From NCBI RefSeq assembly GCF_000319305.2, contig NZ_AMWJ02000001.1, positions 992,001 through 1,056,000 on the forward strand: a stretch of 64,000 bases of DNA, given 5' to 3'. The notes beneath the pieces are model-generated. The model saw only the letters and a list, made by a program, of their open reading frames with translations. It had not been told where the DNA came from and did no database searches. Shown here piece after piece: positions 8,586 to 18,392 of this stretch (the first letter of the stretch is position 1; every line of letters starts with the position of its first letter). This stretch comes from Pseudomonas bharatica CSV86. Lineage in GTDB: Bacteria; Pseudomonadota; Gammaproteobacteria; Pseudomonadales; Pseudomonadaceae. Made by a program: the position numbers and the translations under genes.

Positions 8586-10202
8586 CTATTTGGGATAAAG
8601 CGGCGGCAAGCTGCCGTTCTCGCCCTGGGGCGGCTGGGGCTGTTCGGCGGCAGGAATGGTACTGATCGCCTTCCACAGGTCCTCGCCTTGCCAATACTGC
8701 CCGGCCTCGCTGTACAGCGCGCTGTTCAGCCCGTCCAGGGCATCGGACAAGGGCACGAAGCGCGCGGCCATGTCGGCCAGGGTCTGCGGTTGCTGGCGTG
8801 CCCAGGCATCGAGGGCCTGGCGGGTGGCCTGGGGGTCGTTGGCCAGGCAGGCGCGCTTGAGGTCGTCGAGCAGGGTCCGCGGGCTGGGACCGGCCTGGAT
8901 CACCCGGGCCACTGCCGGCTGCGAGCGCGCCCGCCACCACAGGGCGAAGCCGGCCAGGGTGGTCAGGGCGAGGATCAGTGTGCTCAGTTGCCATGGCCAG
9001 AGCAGGCGGCTGCCCTGGTCCGCCGTCAGGCCCGGGGTTTCGGTCAGCGCCGGGTTGTCCTGCACCTTGAGGCTGCGCGCCGGCAGGCTGCTGTGTTCCA
9101 GATGGTCTTCGCGGGTGTTCCACCACGTCACTTCCAGGGCCGGCAGCTCCAGGTTGCCGCTGTGGGTCGGAACCAGCGCCTCGCGCTCTTCGCGGCTGCC
9201 GATCAGGCCGCGCTCGTCGATCTGGTTGCGCAGTTGCGGCTGGTCCGGGTAACGGCGCAGGCCGGCGATTTCGCTGACCGGCAAGGGCGTGAGCTGGGTA
9301 CTGGACAGCCCCTCGGCCTTGAGCAAAACGCTGCGGGTCAGGGAGTCACCGATCTGGATCGGACTCTGCGCCGGGTCCGGGCTCCAGTGTTCTTCCAGGG
9401 TCAGGCTGCGTGCCGGCAGCCAGGGCGTGCCGGCCGGGTAGCTGGGCGGAATCGGCCGGACCTGCAACGGCAGCTCCCGCGAGGCCACCCGCACCTGGGT
9501 ATTGCCGGCGGCATTCGGGCTGTCGCTGTCAGCCCCGGCGCTGGTGGCGCTGAAGGTCAGCGAGGGGACGGTCACGGCACCGCTCTGCTGTGGGTACAGG
9601 GCGTAGCGCATCTCGATCACGCCGTGGCGGATGCCGTTGATCAGCTTTTCATAGGTGCGCGATTCGCCCAGCGGCTCGATCTTCACCCCTTCCATTTGCA
9701 ACGGGCTGAGGCTGCTGTCGTCGTACAGCGATACCGAGTGGTAAATGCGCAGGGTCAGCACGGCCTGGGCCTGCACGTAGACGCTGGCCTGGTCGAGGCT
9801 GGCTTCGATGAAGACCGGGGCGAGGAGGGTCGCCGGGGTGTCTTCGGCCGCCTGCACCTGCAACTGGATCGGCGCGCTGTGCAGTTCGCCCAGGCTCAGC
9901 GCGGGGATTTCCAGGGTGCCGGCACGGCGCGGCATCAGGGTCACCACCCAGCGCGTGGTGGCTTCGTTCTGCCCGTCGAGGGTATTGAGGCTGTTGAGCT
10001 GGCGGGTGCCGCGCACCTCGAAATCCGCTTGCAGCGGCGTCAGGTCCGGCTTGCCGAACTGGGTGACATCGCGGATTTCCAGGGTCAGCTCCAGGGTTTC
10101 GGCGGTGCTCAACTGGCTGCGGTCGACACTGGCGGCCAGCTCCTGGGCCTGGGCCTGCAGGGCGAAGAAAAGACAGAAGACGAAGGCGCAGACGCGGCTC
10201 AT
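8586..10202 (-). CDS. batD: BatD-like protein of the MoxR/Bat operon
   Basis: The 538-residue protein has a signal peptide (MSRVCAFVFCLFFALQAQAQ), a large periplasmic part of Ig-like domains (LTLEIRDVTQFGKPDLTPLQ, RWVVTLMPRRAGTLEIPALS) and a membrane helix near residue 415 (LLWPWQLSTLILALTTLAGF). A short cytoplasmic tail follows. This is the layout of BatD, the exported partner of the BatA/BatB VWA proteins. The ATG at 10202 was chosen because the signal peptide starts there; it overlaps the end of batB by four bases. Its role in envelope stress is inferred from the family and is not well defined in pseudomonads. Confidence 0.85.
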   Translation of the reverse strand: MSRVCAFVFCLFFALQAQAQELAASVDRSQLSTAETLELTLEIRDVTQFGKPDLTPLQADFEVRGTRQLNSLNTLDGQNEATTRWVVTLMPRRAGTLEIPALSLGELHSAPIQLQVQAAEDTPATLLAPVFIEASLDQASVYVQAQAVLTLRIYHSVSLYDDSSLSPLQMEGVKIEPLGESRTYEKLINGIRHGVIEMRYALYPQQSGAVTVPSLTFSATSAGADSDSPNAAGNTQVRVASRELPLQVRPIPPSYPAGTPWLPARSLTLEEHWSPDPAQSPIQIGDSLTRSVLLKAEGLSSTQLTPLPVSEIAGLRRYPDQPQLRNQIDERGLIGSREEREALVPTHSGNLELPALEVTWWNTREDHLEHSSLPARSLKVQDNPALTETPGLTADQGSRLLWPWQLSTLILALTTLAGFALWWRARSQPAVARVIQAGPSPRTLLDDLKRACLANDPQATRQALDAWARQQPQTLADMAARFVPLSDALDGLNSALYSEAGQYWQGEDLWKAISTIPAAEQPQPPQGENGSLPPLYPK

Positions 10203-11922
10203 CGATGGGTTTCCTGAAGTTGTTGCTGTTCGTACCAGAATTTGCGTCGCAGCAGTTGCGATGGATTGTCCGGAATCTGCCGCAGCCATTGCTCCAGGGC
10301 CTGGCGCTGCTCGGCGTCAAGCGTATTGCCGGTAGGGCGCTGGGGCGGCCGGGTGGTGGACTCGTCGTCATCGCCGGCGGGGTTCTGCGGCGCCTGTACG
10401 GCCCCGGATCCTGCTGCTCCTGGGGTTCTTCGCCGGGTTGTGCGGTTTCCTGCTCGCTGCTGCTCTGCTGTGGGTTGTCGCTGCTTTCGCCGGGCAGCGG
10501 CTGGGCGTTCGGCTGCTCCTGCGGTGCTTGCGGCTCTTCGGCGGGCGGGGTCTGTTCCTGCTCGCGCTGTTCCAGCAGTTGCTCGACCAGGGCCTTGTTG
10601 GTCAACGCCGGTTGCAGGTCGGGCTGGCGCTCCAGTGCCTGCTCGTAGGCATCCACCGCCGCTTCCAGCTCGCCGCCGAGGGCCAGGGCATTGCCGCGGT
10701 TGTAATGGCCGGCGGCGCTGTCGTCGAGGGCGAACTGGCGTGCGGCCGCGGCGTAGTCGCCGGCCTGGTACAGGGCCCAGCCTTTCCATTGCGGGTCCTG
10801 GAAGTGCCTGGCCGCTTCCGCCGGGCGCTGCCGTTCCAGCAGATGCTGGCCCTGTTGGTCGGGGCGGCGCCACAGCTCGTTGAATTCGAAGGCATAGGAG
10901 GGTTGCGGCAGGCACAGCAGCAGCGGCAGGCAGAACAACCAGCCGCGTCGCCCGGCACAGGCGGCCAGCAGCAACAGCGGCAGGAGCAGCCAGTAGCCCT
11001 GGTCGGCCCAGGTATCCAGTTGCACGGTCTGGCCATCGCTGCTCAGCGCCCGGGGCTGGTCGAACAGGCCCAGGCCGCGCAGGTCGAGGTCGTCGATGCG
11101 GGCATGCCGGTAGCGGCCGCCGAGCTGGCTGACGAAGGGCTTGAGGCTGCCGCTGTCCAGCCGCGGCACCAGGATCGCGCCGTCGGCATCCTTGAGGAAT
11201 TCGCCGCTGGCCTGCCGCACCGGCGCCCCTTCGGCGCTGCCGATGCCGAGCATCAGCAGCGGCGGCCCGTTGCGCCCCAGGGCCTGGACGATGCCCTGGC
11301 GTTCCGCGTCGGTCAGCGACGAGGCAATCAGTAACAGACGGCCCTGGCCCAGGCCCGCCTGGGAGAGCAGCGCCAGGGCCTTGCCCATGGCCAGGTCGGC
11401 GCGCTGCCCGGCCAGCGGCATGATCCCCGGCTCCAGGGCTTCGAGCAGGTTGCGGCTGGTGCCGAGGTCGTCCGACAGCGGCACCAGGGTATGCGCACTG
11501 CCGGCGTAGACGACGATCGCGGTCTGGCTGTCGCGGCGGTGTTCGAGCAGGTCGAGGATCTTGCGCCGGGCCTGTTCCAGGCGGGTGGGCGGGGTGTCCT
11601 CGGCGAGCATTTCCGGGGTCAGTTCGAGCAGGATCACCAGCGGGTCGGCGGGGCGCTGGCGGGTTTCTTCCAGGCGCTCCCAGCTTGGCCCGAGCAAGGC
11701 CAGCACGCCGAGCATCCAGGCCAGGCCGAGGGCGATCCACGGCAGCTTGCTGTCGTGGCCGCTGCCACCACCGAGCAGCACGCCATGGAACGCCGGCGGC
11801 AGGATCATCTGCCAGCGCCCGGCGCGCTTCTGCCGGTGCCAGAGTTTCCACAGCAGCCAGCCGAGCAGCGGCAGGGCCAGCAGCCACAACGGGCGCATGA
11901 AGTGCGGCCAGAGTTCGCTCAT
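10199..11922 (-). pseudogene. batB: BatB/BatC-like VWA-TPR protein, frameshifted
   Basis: The first about 500 residues read as a BatB-type membrane protein: MSELWPHFMRPLWLLALPLL, a VWA domain with a degenerate metal site (LVILLELTPEMLAED), a helix pair near residue 310 and TPR repeats (YNRGNALALGGELEAAVDAY). A Gln/Pro/Glu-rich tail follows. At 10402-10405 the frame breaks. Adding one G to the GGGG tract (coding strand) lets it run on as GAVQAPQNPAGDDDES to the stop at 10199 with the expected end WLRQIPDNPSQLLRRKFWYE. This is a 1-base deletion, real or a sequencing error. Both ends overlap the neighbouring genes by four bases. Confidence 0.85.
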
Positions 11923-13007
11923 CGACGCCTCCGCAGACGCAGGCGCTTGAGCCGCTGGCGCCATTCCGGGTGCGGCTGGAGGAAGTCCGGGCGGCGCAGC
12001 AGGCGCTGGAGCAGCCGTTGCAGCAGGTGGTCGGGCCAGCGTTCGCGGATCACCAGGGCCAGGCTCAACAGCATCGCCCCGGCCAGCGGCCAGGCATACA
12101 GGGCTTCGGCGGTACGCGCCTGGGTGGGTTGCTGCTCGACCGGTTCGAGCAGGTCGAGGGTGTCGCCGATGCTTTTCAGCTCGGCACCGTCGCGGGCGCG
12201 GAAATACTCGCCATGGGTGATCTGGGCGATCTCGCGCAGCGAGGCTTCGTCGAGGTCCAGGCTCGGGTTCAGGCCGATCTGCCCGGCCGTGCCGCTTTCC
12301 TCGGCACTGGCGCCGATGCCGATGGTGTAGATGCGGATGCTTTCCTGGGCGGCCAGGCGCGCAGCGGTGAGCGGGTGGATCTGCCCGCCGTTGTTGGCGC
12401 CGTCGGTCACCAGGATCAGCACCCGGCTGTCGGTCGGGCGCGCGCGCAGGCGCTTGACCGCCAGGCCGATGGCGTCGCCGATGGCGGTGTTCTTGCCGGC
12501 AATGCCGACCTGGGCGTCGTCGAGGAAATTGCGCACGGTGCGCCGGTCGAAGGTCAGCGGCGCCTGCAGGTAGGCCTGGCTGCCGAACAGGATCAGGCCG
12601 ACGCGGTCGCCTTCGCGCTGCTGGAGGAAATCACCGAGCAGGTCCTTGACCAACGATAGGCGGCTGACCTCTTCGCCGTCCCAGCTCATGTCCGGGTAAT
12701 CCATGGAGCCGGAGACGTCCACCGCCACCAGCAGGTCGCGGCCGCTGGCGGCCACCGGCAAGGGTTCGCCCAGCCACTGCGGGCGGGCCGCGGCGCACAG
12801 CAGCAGAAGCCAGACCAGCACGAAGGGCGCCTGCTGGCGCAGGGTCGGCAGGTTCAGGCGCGCGCGGCGGCCGGCCAGGCCTTCCAGTTCATCGAGGAAG
12901 CTGACCTTGAGCACCGGCTCGCCGCTGTCGGCCGCCGGCAGCAGCAGGCGCGCCAGCCAGGGCAGCGGCAACAGGGCGAAGACCCACGGCCAGGCCAGTT
13001 CAAACAT
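11919..13007 (-). CDS. batA: BatA-like VWA membrane protein
   Basis: The 362-residue protein has two N-terminal helices (LAWPWVFALLPLPWLARLLL and APFVLVWLLLLCAAARPQWL), a VWA domain with an intact MIDAS motif (DVSGSMDYPD; later TFDRRTVRNF and TDGANNGG), and a C-terminal helix (WPLAGAMLLSLALVIRERW). This is the BatA layout. The MIDAS site normally binds a metal ion that bridges to a partner protein. It overlaps batB by four bases and lies in one transcription unit with DUF4381 and DUF58 genes. Confidence 0.9.
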   Translation of the reverse strand: MFELAWPWVFALLPLPWLARLLLPAADSGEPVLKVSFLDELEGLAGRRARLNLPTLRQQAPFVLVWLLLLCAAARPQWLGEPLPVAASGRDLLVAVDVSGSMDYPDMSWDGEEVSRLSLVKDLLGDFLQQREGDRVGLILFGSQAYLQAPLTFDRRTVRNFLDDAQVGIAGKNTAIGDAIGLAVKRLRARPTDSRVLILVTDGANNGGQIHPLTAARLAAQESIRIYTIGIGASAEESGTAGQIGLNPSLDLDEASLREIAQITHGEYFRARDGAELKSIGDTLDLLEPVEQQPTQARTAEALYAWPLAGAMLLSLALVIRERWPDHLLQRLLQRLLRRPDFLQPHPEWRQRLKRLRLRRRR

Positions 13008-13494
13008 GCTTGCGGATCCAGGTTTCGACCGCCTGGTTGAGGCCGGCGATGGCCTTGTCGTCGAGGCGGCATTCGGGCTTGTAGGTGCCTTCCACCAGCA
13101 CCATCCAGCGGGTCAGCCCGGCAGCCGGGCAGCGGTTGTCGAGGAAGGCCAGCCATTGGCGACCGTTGAGGGTATGGCTGTGGCTATCCGGGTAGTGGTT
13201 GCGGCACAGGCGCTTGAGCAGGGCGTTGATCTGCTGCAGCCAGGCGCCGGCATGGGCGCCGTCGTAGGGCTTGGGCAATTGCGCCAGTTCGGCCAGGGCG
13301 GCGATGCGGATCGGGTCCAGCGGCTGTTCGGCACGCGGTACCCTGGCCTTGCGCGGCCGCCAGTGACGCAGGCGCCACAGGCCCCAGCCGAGCAACGGCA
13401 CGAGCAGCAGCAAGGCCCACCAGCCCGGCGCTGGCGGCCAGGCGCTGACAGGGGGCGGGGCGATCAGCGGTTGCAGTTGCGCCAGTGGGTTCAT
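13000..13494 (-). CDS. DUF4381 family membrane protein
   Basis: The 164-residue protein starts MNPLAQLQPLIAPPPVSAWP, has a single membrane helix (GWWALLLLVPLLGWGLW) and a cytoplasmic domain with LNGRQWLAFLDN. This is the DUF4381 pattern found between DUF58 and batA genes in proteobacterial MoxR operons. It overlaps the DUF58 gene upstream by four bases and batA downstream by eight, so the genes are translationally coupled. It probably helps to assemble the VWA complex; this is inferred from context only. Confidence 0.85.
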   Translation of the reverse strand: MNPLAQLQPLIAPPPVSAWPPAPGWWALLLLVPLLGWGLWRLRHWRPRKARVPRAEQPLDPIRIAALAELAQLPKPYDGAHAGAWLQQINALLKRLCRNHYPDSHSHTLNGRQWLAFLDNRCPAAGLTRWMVLVEGTYKPECRLDDKAIAGLNQAVETWIRKHV

Positions 13495-14435
13495 CGCGGT
13501 TTGCCTGCCCGTTGTGGGTCCAGGTATTCGCGCAGTTGCTCGATCATTTCGCTCTGGGTGCTCAAGGGCATCAATACCACCCGCAGCTTTTGCGCGAGCA
13601 TTTCCCAGCGCTCGATACGCGCCTCGCTCTGCTGGCGATAGCTCTGGCGCAGGTTGCTGTCGAGGGTATCGAGTTCCAGTTGCGCGCCGCGCTGGGCGAA
13701 GCGCAGCAGGCCGGCGGCGGGCAGGGCGTGGTCGAGAGGGTCGGACAACGGCAGCAGGAGCAGGTCGCAATGCCGCGACAGCAGGCTGAGTTGCTGTTCG
13801 ACGCCCGGATTCAGGGCGCGCTCGTCGCACAGGATGATCGCCAGGCTGCCCGGGCGCAGCACCTCGCGGGCGCGACGCAGTGCGGTACCGAGGTTGTCGC
13901 CCTGGGGCACCGCCTCGGTGTGCAGCGACTGGTTGACCCGGGCCAGGCGGTTGAGCAGTTGCAGCAGGCTCTGCTTGCTGCGCCGGGGCTTGATTTCGTG
14001 GTGCTCGTTGTCGCCGAACACCAGCCCGCCGATACGGTCGTTATGGCCCAGGGCAGCCCAGCCGAACAGGGCTGCGGCCTGTGCGGCGAGCACCGACTTG
14101 AACATCAGCCCGGAGCCGAAGAACAGCCGCCGGCTCTGCTCGACCATGATGAAGATCGGCCGCTCGCGCTCCTCGTGGAACAGCTTGGTGTGCGGCTCCT
14201 GGGTGCGCGCGGTCACCCGCCAGTCGATATTGCGCACGTCGTCGCCGGCCTGGTACACCCGCACCTGGTCGAAATCCACGCCACGCCCGCGCAGCCGCGA
14301 ATGGTGCAGGCCGACCAGCGGGCTGCGCTGGCCGGGGGCGGAAAACAGGCGGACCTCGCGCACCCGATGGCGCATCTCGATCAGCTCGCTGAGGCCGATG
14401 CGGATGCCGGGGGCGGCCAACAGTTGACTGGGCAT
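13491..14435 (-). CDS. DUF58 family protein
   Basis: The 314-residue protein carries the DUF58 signature near residue 70-85 (RGRGVDFDQVRVYQAGDDVRNIDW), here in full: GVDFDQVRVYQAGDDVRNID followed by W. A VWA-like fold follows (IFIMVEQSRRLFFGSG). The ATG at 14435 lies four bases after the moxR stop; an in-frame TTG at 14447 overlaps that stop and is a weaker option. The family accompanies MoxR ATPases almost everywhere and is thought to be their partner. It is intact here although its moxR partner is disrupted. Confidence 0.88.
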   Translation of the reverse strand: MPSQLLAAPGIRIGLSELIEMRHRVREVRLFSAPGQRSPLVGLHHSRLRGRGVDFDQVRVYQAGDDVRNIDWRVTARTQEPHTKLFHEERERPIFIMVEQSRRLFFGSGLMFKSVLAAQAAALFGWAALGHNDRIGGLVFGDNEHHEIKPRRSKQSLLQLLNRLARVNQSLHTEAVPQGDNLGTALRRAREVLRPGSLAIILCDERALNPGVEQQLSLLSRHCDLLLLPLSDPLDHALPAAGLLRFAQRGAQLELDTLDSNLRQSYRQQSEARIERWEMLAQKLRVVLMPLSTQSEMIEQLREYLDPQRAGKPR

Positions 14436-14439
14436 GGGC

Positions 14440-15364
<925 letters not shown>

Positions 15365-15388
15365 GGGTATCCGGAATTTCTGGTTGAT
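15365..15388 (+). repeat. ISL3 left terminal inverted repeat
   Basis: This 24-bp end (GGGTATCCGGAATTTCTGG then TTGAT) pairs with 18326-18349. Nineteen or more positions match. Confidence 0.9.
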
Positions 15389-15540
15389 AAAATGCCAAAG
15401 ATGTAAAGAAGAAAATCTTTCTCAGCGGATTATCTGATTGATCCTCTTCAGCCTACTCTACTGCCAATTTTCTGTTTCCACCTTCGCCTGAGTCTTCATA
15501 GCGATGCTGACTAGGGAGGACAGCGAGAGCTGGGCAAGCG

Positions 15541-15855
15541 TCAAAGCGGTTCTGGTTCATGCGCAATCCGGACACCTGCACAACATTCCTCTTGTAAGAA
15601 ACCGATCAAATTCTCTAGGTGCCCATACTCGGGTATACAGACAATCGTGCGGCTATGTTTCTCCTGCCGGATCAGCCCTACCTTGGCCATGCGCGCAAGG
15701 TGATGTGATAGCGTCGAAGCAGGAATACCCAGCCCCTTCTGGATATCTCCGACCGAAGCCCCATCATGGCCAGCTTTGACCAGAAAGCGGAACACGGACA
15801 GTCGGTGACTATTCCCTAGCTCAGCTAAGCTGGCTGCAACCTTTTCGTGATCCAT
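15541..15855 (-). CDS. ArsR-family winged-helix regulator (ISL3 cargo)
   Basis: The 104-residue protein starts MDHEKVAASLAELGNSHRLS. The helix-turn-helix is near residues 35-60 (ASVGDIQKGLGIPASTLSHH, then LARMAKVGLI), a standard ArsR/SmtB layout. The C-terminal ECCAGVRIAHEPEPL has a vicinal cysteine pair that could bind a metal or metalloid. The ATG at 15855 is preferred to a TTG four codons upstream. It is divergent from the permease, and its promoter overlaps a repeated operator-like site. It is transcribed toward the interrupted moxR operon. Confidence 0.88.
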   Translation of the reverse strand: MDHEKVAASLAELGNSHRLSVFRFLVKAGHDGASVGDIQKGLGIPASTLSHHLARMAKVGLIRQEKHSRTIVCIPEYGHLENLIGFLQEECCAGVRIAHEPEPL

Positions 15856-15870
15856 AGCACGCCCCAATAA

Positions 15871-15954
15871 TTCGATGTTTCTAGAATTATAGTTGACAGG
15901 TCGGATAAACGCAAGTAGGCTGCGTACATCATTTCGACAATACTAGAAATATAG
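15871..15954. promoter_or_regulatory. Divergent promoters with two operator-like repeats
   Basis: Two similar sites, TTCGATGTTTCTAGAATTAT (15871-15890) and TTCGACAATACTAGAAATAT (15933-15952), flank the control region. Plus strand: -35 TTGACA at 15893-15898 and -10 TAGGCT at 15916-15921, spacing 17. Minus strand: -35 TTGCGT at 15914-15909 and -10 TATAAT at 15891-15886, spacing 17. The first repeat covers the arsR -10. The second lies just downstream of the permease promoter. This is the expected plan for ArsR auto-repression and control of the permease. Confidence 0.65.
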
Positions 15955-15966
15955 GAGTAATATTGA

Positions 15967-17001
15967 ATGTCATCTCAACTCCAAGACGCTCTAGGCATGT
16001 TCGCCTTTCTCGCTATCGAGCTATCGGTTTTATTCATTGGCATTAGCTTGCTGGTCGGAGTTCTTCAACGTCACATCCCACCATCCAAGGTGGAAGCGTT
16101 ACTGACTTCCAGTGGGAAGCGAGGCTATTTTCTTGCTGCTGGTTTAGGAGCTATAACGCCCTTCTGTAGTTGCTCGACTATCCCCATGTTGAAAGGGTTG
16201 ATTCGGGCACGGGCCGGTTTTGGGCCGATGATGGTGTTTCTTTTCTCATCTCCGTTGCTGAATCCTATCGTCGTCGGCCTGCTGGTTGCCACGTTTGGAT
16301 GGACACTTACTGCTATCTATGTGCTCGCCGCTTTGGTGGTCGCGGTAGGTGCCGGATGGCTGCTTCACACGCTTGGCTTCGAGCGTTATGTGCGCCGGAC
16401 GGCGACACAAGAGAGCAGTGGATGTAGTTCATCAGCAAGCCCGTGCAGTGCTACATCGACCGCATCGAGTTGCGGCACCAACAGCTGCGACACCACTCCG
16501 AAGACGGCTTCTTGCGGGGCTGATAGGAAGACAACAGTCTCTACGTCTAGCGAATGCTGTGACAGTCAACCCACTGTCACGGTTAAGAAAGAAGGGAAGT
16601 ACAGTGGTGTGTGGCGGGAAGCTTGGTCGGACTTTATCGATGTGTTGCCTTACCTGCTCATCGGTATTGCGATTGGCAGCGTGATCTATGGTTTCATGCC
16701 CACTGACTTATTGGAGCAGTATGCAGGCCCAGATAATCCCTTTGCCATTCCAGTTGCCGCTGTCATCGGCGTGCCGTTGTATATTCGCGCTGAAGCCGTC
16801 ATACCTCTGGCAGCGGCTCTGATGGCCAAAGGCGTGGGTGCCGGGACGGTGCTAGCGTTGATCATCGGCAGTGCCGGAGCCAGCCTGACTGAGCTCATTC
16901 TGTTGCGCTCTTTGTTCACGCTGAAGCTTTTAGCGGCGTTTTTAGCAGTCATTTTTGCTATGGCGATGATTGCCGGTTACGCCACCTACCTGTTTTTCTG
17001 A
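15967..17001 (+). CDS. DUF318 (ArsP/YraQ-type) permease, ISL3 cargo
   Basis: The 344-residue membrane protein has two four-helix halves. The first half has the family motif PFCSCSTIPMLKGLIRARAG, and the second half has IGVPLYIRAEAVIPLAAAL. The cytoplasmic linker (about residues 145-205) holds seven cysteines in a Ser/Thr-rich setting, including SECCDSQ. DUF318 members export metal(loid)s or organoarsenicals (ArsP) or Cu/Zn (SO_0444 type). The substrate here is unknown, but pairing with an ArsR regulator supports metalloid or metal efflux. AGGAG at 15953-15957 is a good ribosome site. The transposase begins 12 bases after its stop. Confidence 0.85.
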   Translation: MSSQLQDALGMFAFLAIELSVLFIGISLLVGVLQRHIPPSKVEALLTSSGKRGYFLAAGLGAITPFCSCSTIPMLKGLIRARAGFGPMMVFLFSSPLLNPIVVGLLVATFGWTLTAIYVLAALVVAVGAGWLLHTLGFERYVRRTATQESSGCSSSASPCSATSTASSCGTNSCDTTPKTASCGADRKTTVSTSSECCDSQPTVTVKKEGKYSGVWREAWSDFIDVLPYLLIGIAIGSVIYGFMPTDLLEQYAGPDNPFAIPVAAVIGVPLYIRAEAVIPLAAALMAKGVGAGTVLALIIGSAGASLTELILLRSLFTLKLLAAFLAVIFAMAMIAGYATYLFF

Positions 17002-17013
17002 TCAAGGCGGGAG

Positions 17014-18291
17014 ATGATTAATTCGTTAAGCCTTCCTGGGTACCAGTTGGTGGATTCTGATGAGCAGAATGAAGACATACATTTTCGGCTTGAAGCACCT
17101 ACACCAGTAGCCTGCGAGGGGTGCGGCGTGCAGGGTGAGTTCGTGCGGTTCGGCAAGCGTGACGTTCCCTATCGTGATCTGCCCATCCACGGCAAGCGGG
17201 TCACTCTCTGGGTGGTCCGCCGCCGATACACCTGCCGGGCCTGCAAGACAACATTCAGGCCCCAGCTACCGGAGATGGTGGACGGATTCCGTATGACACT
17301 GCGGCTGCATGAGTACGTGGAGAAGGAATCCTTCAACCACCCCTACACCTTTGTGGCGGCACAGACCGGCCTGGACGAGAAGACGGTGCGCGACATCTTC
17401 AACGCCCGCGCCGAGTTCCTGGGGCGCTGGCACCGCTTCGAGACGCCCCGCATCCTGGGCATTGACGAGCTATACCTGAACAAGCGCTACCGCTGCATTC
17501 TGACCAACATTGAGGAGCGAACCCTGCTCGACCTGCTGGCCACCCGCCGCCAGGACGTGGTGACCAACTACCTGATGAAGCTGAAAGACCGGCAGAAGGT
17601 CGAGATCGTCAGCATGGACATGTGGAACCCCTACCGGGCAGCGGTCAAGGCTGTGCTGCCCCAGGCCCGTATCGTGGTCGATAAGTTCCATGTGGTGCGC
17701 ATGGCCAACGATGCCCTAGAGAGAGTGCGCAAGGGCCTCAGAAAGGAGCTGAAACCGTCCCAGAGCCGGACTCTCAAGGGAGACCGGAAAATCCTGCTGA
17801 AACGCGCTCACGAAGTCTCAGACCGGGAGCGCCTCATCATGGAGACCTGGACAGGCGCGTTCCCGCAACTGCTGGCCGCCTACGAGCACAAGGAGCGCTT
17901 CTACGGCATCTGGGACGCCACCACACGGCTCCAGGCAGAAGCCGCCCTGGACGAGTGGATAGCCACCATCCCGAAGGGCCAAAAGGAAGTCTGGAGCGAT
18001 CTGGTCAGGGCAGTGGGAAACTGGCGCGAAGAGACCATGACCTACTTCGAGACGGACATGCCCGTCACCAACGCTTACACGGAGTCCATCAACCGACTGG
18101 CCAAGGACAAGAACCGTGAAGGGCGCGGTTACTCCTTCGAGGTGATGCGGGCACGAATGCTCTACACCACGAAGCACAAGAAGAAGGCACCGACTGCGAA
18201 GGTCTCTCCTTTCTACAAGAAAACCATCGGTTACGGACTGCCGGACTTCGCAGAGGAACTCAACTACGGAGTCGATCTATCAACCATCTGA
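17014..18291 (+). CDS. tnpA: ISL3-family transposase
   Basis: The 425-residue protein has an N-terminal zinc-finger region (CEGCGVQGEF ... YTCRACKTTFRPQLP), a helix-turn-helix and a DDE catalytic core. The core residues are in ILGIDELYLNK, VSMDMWNPYRAAVKAVLPQA and TNAYTESINRLAKDKNREGRGY. The layout and length fit ISL3 elements such as the ISPst2 relatives. It starts 12 bases after the permease with a GGCGGGAG ribosome site, so both are probably made from one transcript under ArsR control. Nothing suggests inactivation. Confidence 0.93.
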   Translation: MINSLSLPGYQLVDSDEQNEDIHFRLEAPTPVACEGCGVQGEFVRFGKRDVPYRDLPIHGKRVTLWVVRRRYTCRACKTTFRPQLPEMVDGFRMTLRLHEYVEKESFNHPYTFVAAQTGLDEKTVRDIFNARAEFLGRWHRFETPRILGIDELYLNKRYRCILTNIEERTLLDLLATRRQDVVTNYLMKLKDRQKVEIVSMDMWNPYRAAVKAVLPQARIVVDKFHVVRMANDALERVRKGLRKELKPSQSRTLKGDRKILLKRAHEVSDRERLIMETWTGAFPQLLAAYEHKERFYGIWDATTRLQAEAALDEWIATIPKGQKEVWSDLVRAVGNWREETMTYFETDMPVTNAYTESINRLAKDKNREGRGYSFEVMRARMLYTTKHKKKAPTAKVSPFYKKTIGYGLPDFAEELNYGVDLSTI

Positions 18292-18325
18292 TAATGGTAT
18301 CAGGTTGGTGGGGTAAAGGTGCCCC

Positions 18326-18349
18326 ATCAACCATTAAATCCGTATACCC
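18326..18349 (-). repeat. ISL3 right terminal inverted repeat
   Basis: The complement of the left end, with a few mismatches, lies 34 bases after the transposase stop and directly before the right 8-bp duplication. Confidence 0.9.
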
Positions 18350-18357
18350 AAAGAAAG
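18350..18357. repeat. 8-bp target duplication, right copy
   Basis: AAAGAAAG is identical to 15357-15364 and fixes the insertion point within codons 12-14 of moxR. Confidence 0.93.
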
Positions 18358-18392
18358 GTGCGCAGCGCGATCAGCGCTTCACGGTGTTCCAT
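18350..18392 (-). pseudogene. moxR: moxR AAA+ ATPase, 5' fragment
   Basis: On the minus strand an ATG at 18392 opens MEHREALIALRTFL, the usual MoxR N-terminus, and then meets the right end of the ISL3 element. It fits in frame with the 3' part at 14440-15364. The sequence GAACCGTCACG just upstream has no strong ribosome site, though CCAGGAACC lies nearby. The upstream stretch 18393-18558 holds no ORF that I would support and probably carries the native promoter of the MoxR/Bat operon. Confidence 0.9.

Larger units (their letters stand above)
15365..18349. mobile_element. ISL3-family insertion element with arsR and permease cargo
   Basis: The element is 2,985 bp and ends in imperfect 24-bp inverted repeats: the left is 15365-15388 (GGGTATCCGGAATTTC...) and the right is 18326-18349 (its complement reads GGGTATACGGATTTAA...). 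An 8-bp direct duplication flanks it. It holds three genes: an ArsR-type regulator (minus), a DUF318 permease (plus) and an ISL3 transposase (plus). Joining the outer sequences restores moxR exactly. Known ISL3 members such as ISPpu12 also carry passenger genes. This one uses the regulator-permease pair as cargo. Confidence 0.93.
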
